Positions 7,385 through 16,300 of a stretch of DNA of 18,722 nucleotides are shown in pieces. The stretch is from JANLWK01 sp031364505 (GTDB lineage: Bacteria; Eisenbacteria; RBG-16-71-46). The position numbers were made by a program, and so were the translations under genes. The first letter of the stretch is position 1. Every line of letters starts with the position of its first letter. Where the stretch lies: NCBI GenBank assembly GCA_031364505.1, contig JANLWK010000087.1:1-18722 (forward strand), read 5' to 3'. Under the pieces are notes generated by a model. That model made no database searches and was not told the origin of the DNA. It saw only the letters and a program-made list of their open reading frames with translations.

Positions 7385-10300
7385 ATGACCGGTCCGCCGC
7401 CGCGGCATGAAGCGGTGGCGGGGTTCGATCCCACGGAGATTCCATTGATCCGCATCGGGACCCATCCAGGATGGAGCGTTCCCCGGCTCGCGTGTGCCGC
7501 GTGGGTCGTGGCCGCCGCGTGCCTCGCCTTGCCGGCGCGCGCCGACCTCGTGTCGGGACGTTACGTGGGGGATGGTTCCGGCACGCGCGCGATCACGGGC
7601 CTGCCGTTCACGCCCGACCTCGTCATCGTCAAGGGTTCGAACCGCACGCCTGCCGTGGCCCGCAGCGCCAGCATGACGGGCGACAATGCGAAGGAGCTCG
7701 GCGCGCTCACCAAGTTCAGGGGCGGCGAGATCAAGTCCCTGGCTGCCGGCGGTTTCACGGTGGGCGGCGACGCGGCCGTGAACCAGGCCGGCGCGCTCTA
7801 TGAATGGGTGGCGTTCGACGCCGCGCCCGGCGTGATGTCGACCGGGAGCTACACCGGCACGGGCGGCGACAACCGCTCGATCACCGTCGGGTTCACACCC
7901 GCGTATGTGCTGTTGCTCTCGGACCACACGGTGCAGGCCGTCCAGCGGTTCGCCACCGAGACGGGCGATGCGTCGCGCGCGTTCGCTGACGACGTCGAGC
8001 ACGCCGACTGGATCCAGTCGCTGGACCCGAGCGGGTTCACCGTGGGCGCGAGCGCCGAGGTCAACCGGAGCACGACCGCCTACCACTGGGTCGCGTGGAG
8101 CTTTGCGAGCGGCGGCGCGTTCACGGGATCCTATCTCGGCAATGCCGTCGACGACCGCGGCGTGTCCGCCGCCGGGCTCCAGCCTTACGCGATGATCGTC
8201 GCCCGCGCCGGGGCCGGCTCGGCCTCCGCACTTCGCTTGCCGGTCTCGCACGGGGGCCTTACCTGGTTCGCGAGCGCCGATTCGGGGTTCGCGAACGGCG
8301 TGCAGTCGCTCACGTCGACCGGATTCGTGCTGGGCACGCACGCCGCCGTCAACGCGTCGCCGGCCGCCTACCACTGGGTGTCGTTCCAGAACGCGGCCGG
8401 ACGCGATGTGGCGCTATCGCTTGGCTCCGATCGGCTGCGCGCCAACGCGGGCGACTCGGTGCGGTTCGAGGTCGTGGTCGCGGATCGCGGCCCGCAGACG
8501 GCGAACGGCGTCCAGGCGTCCGTGGTGTTGCCCGCGGCGATGACGGCTCAGTACGGGAGGGCGACGAGGGGAACCGTGACATCGGCGGGCCTCGCCTGGA
8601 AGCTCGACAGCCTCGCCGCCGCCCAAGCCGAGACGCTGTTCGTGACCGTGACCGTCAACCCCGGGTCCGAGGGACAGTTCATCGCCGTCGGCGCGGCCGC
8701 GGCGGGGAGCGAGACGGACCTGTACTCCGGTAACAACGCCGACGCGGTGGTGCTCACCGTCCCGTCGGCGGACGTCGAGCTGCACGTGGTTGCGAACGAC
8801 CTCGCGGTCACGGAAGGCCAATCGTGGGGCTGGTCCATCACGGCGACGAACAATGGCCCCGCGGTCGCCCGCGATCTCGTGGTCGGCGACGCGCTGCCGG
8901 CGGGGTTCGCGTTCGGCTCGTCGACGCCCGGGCGCGGCACGTACGCGCCGGGCACCCACGCGTGGTCGATCGACAGCCTGGCCTCGGGCGAGACCGCCAC
9001 GTTGTCGCTCACGGCGACCATCGGGGCCGGATCCGCCGGGACGGTGGTACGGCCCTCGGCGTCGATCGTCGCGCGCGGACAGTCGGATCCCGCCGGCGCG
9101 AACGACACGGCAGCCGTGAGCCTGCGGATCCTGGATGCGCGCGCCCGTGTCGTGTCGGGGAGCTACACGGGAAACGGGGCGAGCCTGCGCGCCATCACGG
9201 GTGTCGGCTTCCAGCCGGACCTCGTGATCGTCAAGGGACCCGGCGCCACGCCCTCGCTGCTCCGCACGCGGCTCATGAGCGGCGACGCGTCGAAGGAGCT
9301 CGGAGAGAACAATGCGCTCGTTGCGGGGCGGATCAAGTCACTCGACTTCGACGGATTCAGCATCGGGTCCGACGCCTCGGTGAACCAGACCGGGGCCGTG
9401 TACACGTGGACGGGCTTCCTCGAGGTCCCGGGGCAGTTGCGCGTCGGCAGCTACGTCGGTGACGGCGCCGACAACCGTGCCGTCGCGGGCCTCGGGCTCG
9501 CGCCCGCGTACATGATCGTCGCGCCCGCCACGAACAAGCATTCCTTCGAGCGCTACGCCGCCGAAACAGGTGACGCCAGCCTCAACCTGAACGGCGGCAC
9601 GGAGCAGACCGACCGGATCCAGAGGCTCGATGCCGACGGCTTCCAGCTCGGCCAGAGCGGCGACATCAATGGCGCCGGGGTCACGTACTACTACGCCGCC
9701 TGGGGCGCCATCGCCGGCATCGCCGCGAGCGGATCCTACGTGGGCGACGGCATCGACAACCGGTCCATCGAAGCGCCCGGTTTCCGTCCCGGACTCCTGC
9801 TGGTCACGCGCCCCGGCGCCAGCACCGTGCAGAGGAACGGCGCGATGCCGGGAGACCTGACGCTGCCGGTGGAGCCGGTGGCGGGCTTCGCCGACGCCGT
9901 GCAGGCGCTGGCGGCGCGCGGCTTCCAGGTCGGCACGCACGCGACCGTGAACTCCGCGGCGAAGCTCCACTACTACGCCGCGTTCCGCAGCGGCGTCGGG
10001 GCCGACCTCGATCTGTCGGCGCAGCTCGACCGTCCGACGCCGAACGAAGGCGACACCGTCACGGTGCGATACACGCTGCGAGACTTCGGCCCCCAGGACT
10101 CCGGGCCCGCCGCCGTCGCCGCGCCGATTCCGTCCGGGCTCACGTTCGTCTCGTTCACGGCGAGCCGTGGCGGCTACGTTCCGGGAAGCGGCGTCTGGTC
10201 CGTCGGCACGATCGCGAACGGCGACTCCGCGTCACTCGTCCTGTCGGCCACGGTCAACGCCGGCACCGCGGGAGGCACGATCGTCGAGACGGCGCAGATC

Positions 10301-13300
10301 ACCGCACCCGTGGGTGCCGACGCGATCCCCGAGAACGACGTCGCGTCCGCGAGCATCAGCGTGCGTCGCGCCGACCTCCGCGTGACCCTCGCGGTCGACG
10401 ACCGGACGCCCACCGAACTCGAGCCGCTGACGCTCACGATCACGGTGAAGAATCTAGGGCCCACGCTGGCCTCCGGCATCGTCATCGACGCGCCGCCGCC
10501 GCCGCTGTTCGTATTCGACGCGTTCACCGCCACCACGGGAGCCTATGCGACGGGGACCGGGGCGTGGTCGATCGGATCGATCGCCGTGTCGGACAGCGCC
10601 GTGCTCACCCTGCGCGCGCATGCCGTCACGGGTGCGGCCGGCGCGACGAGCCTCGCGCGCGCCCGCGTGACGGCGCGCGCCACCTACGATCCCCAGCTCG
10701 CGAACGACGCCGACTCGACGACGGTGATGGTCCAGGCCGCCCAGTTCCGCGTGCTCTCCGGCAGCTACGTCGGCGACGGCACGGGGAGCCGTGCCGTTTC
10801 AGGACTCGGATTCCAGCCCGACGTCGTGATCGTGAAGGGCGCCGGCGCGACCTCCGCGGTCCTGCGCGTGAAGGGAATGCCGGCGGATGCCGCGAAAGAC
10901 CTCGCGGCAAACTCGCCGTTCCTCGCGGCGCGCATCCGCTCGCTGGACGTGGACGGATTCACCGTCGGCTCGGACGCCGCGGTCAACACCGCCGGCACGA
11001 CGTACTACTGGACGGCGTTCCTCGAGGCCCCGGGCCAGCTCAAGACCGGAAGCTACACCGGCAACGGCGCCGACGACCGGGGCATCACCGGGCTCGGCTT
11101 GGCACCCGCGTACGTGATCGTGGCCGGCAACTCGAGCAAGTCGGCGTACCAGCGATTCGGGGGCGAGGCGGGGGACGCGAGCCTTTCGTTCTCCTCGTCC
11201 ACCGAGACCGCGGATCGCATCCAGCGATTCGACCCCGACGGGTTCCAGGTCGGCACCGCAGCCGAGGTCAACACGGCGGGCGCCGCGTACCACTACGTCG
11301 CGTGGGCGCCCGTCGCCTCGCGCGCGGCCGGCGGTCTCTATCTCGGCGACGGCACGGACGACCGGACCATCCCGGGCGCGGGTTTCCGGCCCGGCGCGGT
11401 GATCGTGAAGCGCCAGGACACCGGGCAGGACGTCGTGCGCGCGGTGGCGACGCGAGGCGATCTCTCGCTGCCCATGACGACGGCCGCGTTCGCCAACGGG
11501 ATCCAGTCGTTCTCGGGCGCGGGCTTCCAGGTGGGGACCGACACGCGAACGAATCTCGCCGCGAAGGTCTACTTCTGGCAGGCGTTCCGCGACCTGCCGA
11601 ATGTCGACGTCGCCGTGACCCAGACGGTGAGCGACTCGCTGCCCGATGTCGGTGACCCGGTGACCCTGCGTGTCGGCGTGGCCGGCCGGGGGCCGGCATC
11701 CGCGGCCAACGTGAACGTGACGGAGACGCTGCCCGCGCTGCTGCAGTACCAGTCACACATCGCGAGCCGCGGTACGTTCGACTCGGCGACGGGCGTCTGG
11801 ACGCTCGGTACCCTCGCACCGGGCGACACGGCCACGCTGACGCTCCAGTCGACCGTGAAGTCCGGCAGTGGTGGGCAGTCCGCGACGACCACCGCGGCCG
11901 TTTCCGGCCTGGACCAGTCGGACCTCGACGTCGCGAACGACCAGGCGGCCGCATCGCTTCGCGTGCCGACCGCCGACGTGAGCGTGACGGCGATCGTGAA
12001 CCGTTCGGTGGCCACCGAGAGCGACACCCTCGACTTCATCACCTCGATCGCGAACCACGGTCCGGATGCCGCGACAAACGTGACGCTGAGTGATCCGACG
12101 CCGGCGGGCTTCACCCGGCTCGCGTCCACGCCGAGCCGGGGCACGTTCGTCGCGAACACCGGCGTGTGGACGCTGGGCACCCTGGCGCCGGGCGATTCGG
12201 CCACGCTCCAGCTCAAGTGGCGCGTCAACACCGGCACGCTCGGCACGACGCTGCGGAACATCGCCCGCGTCACCCATTCGGACCAGGCCGATCTCACGGT
12301 CGCGAACGACGCCGATACGGCCGCCGTGTTCGTCGAGGGGCAACGCGGCGTGACGATCACGGCGACCCAGGGGAGCAGCGTCACGCGGCCGGCAGCGTCG
12401 GCGGCGACGATCGTTTCCCTGTCCCTGCTCAATTCGGGCCTGACGTCCGTGACCCTGCAGCAGGTCACGTTCGTGAATCGCACCGGAGGCACGGGCACGC
12501 AGGCCCAGCGCGACGCCGAGCTCGGCACGCTGCGTCTGGGGTCGGTGGCGTCGAACGGCGGCCCCGACACGCCGATCGCCCAGGCTGCCGCGAGCGGCGG
12601 GCTGATCGCGTTCGGCCCGTTCAGTGTGACGCTGCCGGCGGGCGCGGTGGTGACGCTGCGCCTCACCAGCGACGTGGCGCTCACCGCGCGCGACGGCGAC
12701 ACGCTCGACGTGTCGATCGACGCGGCGAGCCGCGTCGTCTTCGCCACCGCGACGACGGTGCTCAACTCGTGGCCCGTCGATCCGGCCGGTGGCGTCGTCG
12801 TCGACGGCTCGGCCGCGGCGCAGTTCAAGACGCGCGCCGTGACCTCGGCCGCCGCGAAGCTGGCCGAACCGGGCGTCACCCGCATCGGCGCCGTCGACGT
12901 GCTGCTGCCGGCGAACGGGTACGCATCCGACGTGCTGCAGGGCCTCAAGTTCCGCAACTACGGCGATGCCGCGGCCGGGACCGATATCGCGGGCGTCGAG
13001 CTGTGGCGCGACGGTGGCGACGGGGCGTTCGACGCCGGCGACGCGGACGACCAGCGCCTGGGCTCCATGGGCTTCGACGGTGCGGCCTGGTCGCTGACCG
13101 CGTTGTCGATGCCGATTCCCGCCGCCGGACAGCGCGTATTCGCGTCGGTGGACCTCGCCTCGTCGGCGCGCGCCGGGCGGCTCGTGCGGCTGGGGATCCC
13201 GGGCGCGCTGCCCGCGATGACGGTCGCCAGCGCCAACGACGGCCCCGCCGACGATTCCGTGCTGGCGGTCGCCGCGATCACGATCCTCAGGGCCCCGAGC

Positions 13301-16300
13301 ACGCTGCGGATCTCCGTCCAGCCGCAGACGCCCGTGTCGCTGCTGCCGGGCCGTCCGGGTGTGGAAGTCCTGCGGTTCCAGATCGTGAACTCGGGCGCCG
13401 AGGCCGAGACGCTCACGTCGGTCGCGTTCGCGAATCGCGCCGCGGGGCCGGGCACTGCGGCGCAGCTCGGCGCCGACTGGCTGCCCGTGTCGCTGTCCGA
13501 TGGAACGCGCACGAGCACCGCGTCGTTCGCGTCGGGACGCGCCACGCTCACGGGGCTCAATGTGGTGGTGTCGCCCGGCGACACGGTGACGTTGCGGGTG
13601 AAATCGGGGGCATCGCTCACGGCGCGCGACGGCGACCTGCTCGATCTCGAGGTCCCGGCGGTCACCGACGTCGGCTTCTCGCGACGCGTGAACCCGTTGG
13701 GCACGTGGCCGCTCACGCCGAGCGGGGTGTTCCCGGTCGATGGCATGTCGCTCGCGCAGCTCGTCATGACGCCGCAGAAGGCGCCGGAGCTGCTCACCGG
13801 CTCGGTCCGGAATCTCGCGCTCGACCTGGGCGTACCGGGCGACGGCTACGAGCCCGACACGTTGCAGTCTCTGGGCTTAAGGAACCTGGGCGATGCGGCC
13901 CCCGGCATGGACATCTCGCGGCTCGAGGCATGGAGCGACGACGGCGATGGCGTGTTCGAGCCGGCATCGCTGGGCGGGGACCATCTGCTCGGCACGATGG
14001 TCTACACGGGCGGCGGCTGGACCCTGGGGGGCTTCTCGCTGCCCATCGCCGCGTCCGGCCAGCGCCTGTTCGTCTCGTGCGACATCGCGGCCGGCGCGAC
14101 CGAGCGCCGCACGGTGCGGCTCGGTGTGCCGTCGTCGCCGCTGCCGGGCATCGGCATGTCGAGCCCCAACGACGGCCCGCGTGACGCCGACGCCCTGAAC
14201 CCGGTGACGCTGACGATCAGCACCCTGAACCGCATGACGTTCGCCGCGCTCGACGTCGCGCCGGGCGTCACAACACCCGGCGACACGGAGATCGTGGTGC
14301 TGCATCTCGTCGCCACGAACTCGTATGCCGACTCGGCGCGCACGCTGCGCGGGCTCGCGGTGACGAACCAGACGCACGGCGCCGGCGCGCCGTCCCCGGT
14401 GAGCCTGGATGCCGAGGTGCGGCGGCTCGCGCTCCACGCGGACACGCCGTCGGGCCCGCTGCTCGCGACCGGCTTCTTCTCCGGCGGGCGTGCCGTGCTC
14501 GGCGGGTTCGGCTGGGCGATTCCCCCGGGCGGCAAGCGCGATCTCTACGTCACCGCAGACGTGTCCTCGAGCGCCGCCGCGGACGGCGACGTGATCGGCG
14601 TCACGATCGCCGAGGAAGAAGACCTGGTCCTCGGCGGCGACGTCACCCTGTCGGCGCGATTCCCGCTCGGTTCGGGCGCGGCCTGGACCATCGACGGCAT
14701 GGTGGCGGCGCAGATCGCGCTGCGCCCGGCACCGGCCGCGACCCTGGGACCCGGCGAGGGGCCGTCGCTCGCGCTGGACTGGACGGTGCCGCGCAACGGG
14801 TACCGGGACGACGTGCTCGAAGGCGTGCGTCTCGTCAATGCGGGCACCGCGCTGCCCTCCGACCTGGCGGAGCTCCACCTGTGGAAGGACGGGGGCAACG
14901 GCGCGTTCGACGCCGGCGTCTCGGACGACCAGGACCTCGGCGCGCTGTCGTACGCGGGCGGTGTCTGGCTGAGCCGCACGCTGGCCGAGGCGATCGGGAG
15001 CGCCGGCCTCCGGCTGTTCGCTGCCGCCTCGGCGTCGGCGTCGCCGGTCGATTCCGCGAGCGTGCGGTTGCAGATCCCGGTGGGCGGCATCGTCGTCAGC
15101 TCCGGCGACGATGGCCCCGCCGACCAGGCCGTGGCCGCGACGTCATCGGTGCTGCTCAGCACGTCGCACCTGCTCGCGACGGTGGCGGTCCTGCCGGCGG
15201 CGAGCGTGCTCGGCGACACCGTGACCGCGCTCATGACCGTGCGGAACGTGGGCGGGCTCTCCATCACCGGCGTCACGCCGGCCACGCCGGCGGTGTCCGG
15301 ACCCGGGGCGATCACTCCCGCGACGGGCGCCTCGCCCGCGATCCTCGACTTGGCACCCGGCACGCAGGGCACGTTCACGTGGCGCTACGTCGCGACGGGC
15401 GCGGGCACCGTCGCCCTGGCCGCGGGCGCGACGGGAACCGAGCTCGGCACGGGCGCGCAGCAACGGTCGCTGATCGTGAGCAGCGACGTGCACCAGATCT
15501 TCAACGAGGCGGGGAGCCTCGACCTGTACGCGCTCGAGTCGATGCCGTTCTCGGTGATCCCGGGGCAGGCACGCGTCATTCCGCTCACCCTCACGCTGGC
15601 GAGCCACGACGCGGGGGACGCCTCGGACGTGCTGCTGCGCACGATCACCGTCCGGTTCGAGGACGAGTCGGGCGCGGGGGTCACGCCGTCGCGGCTGCTC
15701 GAGCGGATGGCCGTGAACGAGGGCGTGCAGGCGTATCTGGACCAGACCTCGTTCCCGTCCTCGGGCTCGACCGTGGACCTCGTGCTGTCGCCGCCCGTGC
15801 TGATCGAGAGCGGTGGCTCGAGCGGCGGACAGGTCACGCTGAGCCTCGCGCTCGACGTCTCGGACACGACCACGGTGTCGACGTTCCGCATGTCGATCAT
15901 CGATGCCGGTGCGTTCACGGCCCAGGACGCCGTCAGCGGCGCGCCGGTCGCCATCGCGCCCGCGTCGCCCCAGAGCTATCCCATCCAGACGGGGCTCGCG
16001 CGCGTCGTCGCGAACGCCACCGAGCTGGACGTGTCGGTCGCCTCGACGGCGCCCGCATACGCCGGCCGCGGGCAGAACGACGTCACGCTGCTCGACGCGT
16101 CGATGGTGAACCCCGGGCCCGGCGCGATCGGCCCGGACATCCGGCTCAGCCGGTTCGACGTCGTGCTGATCGATGCGAACGGCGTCACGATCGCGCAGCC
16201 CTCGCGCGTCATCGAGCGCATCAAGCTCGCCGCCGGGTCGCAGCACCTGCTCGATCGTGCCGTCGCGGTCGACGAGGACAGCACGATCACGCTGTCACTG

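Noticed and set aside
7165..7455. N-terminal extension of the PorV-like gene to an upstream start at 7455
   Set aside because: The added 97 residues are Arg/Pro-rich, hide the signal peptide and span the putative promoter and dyad elements.
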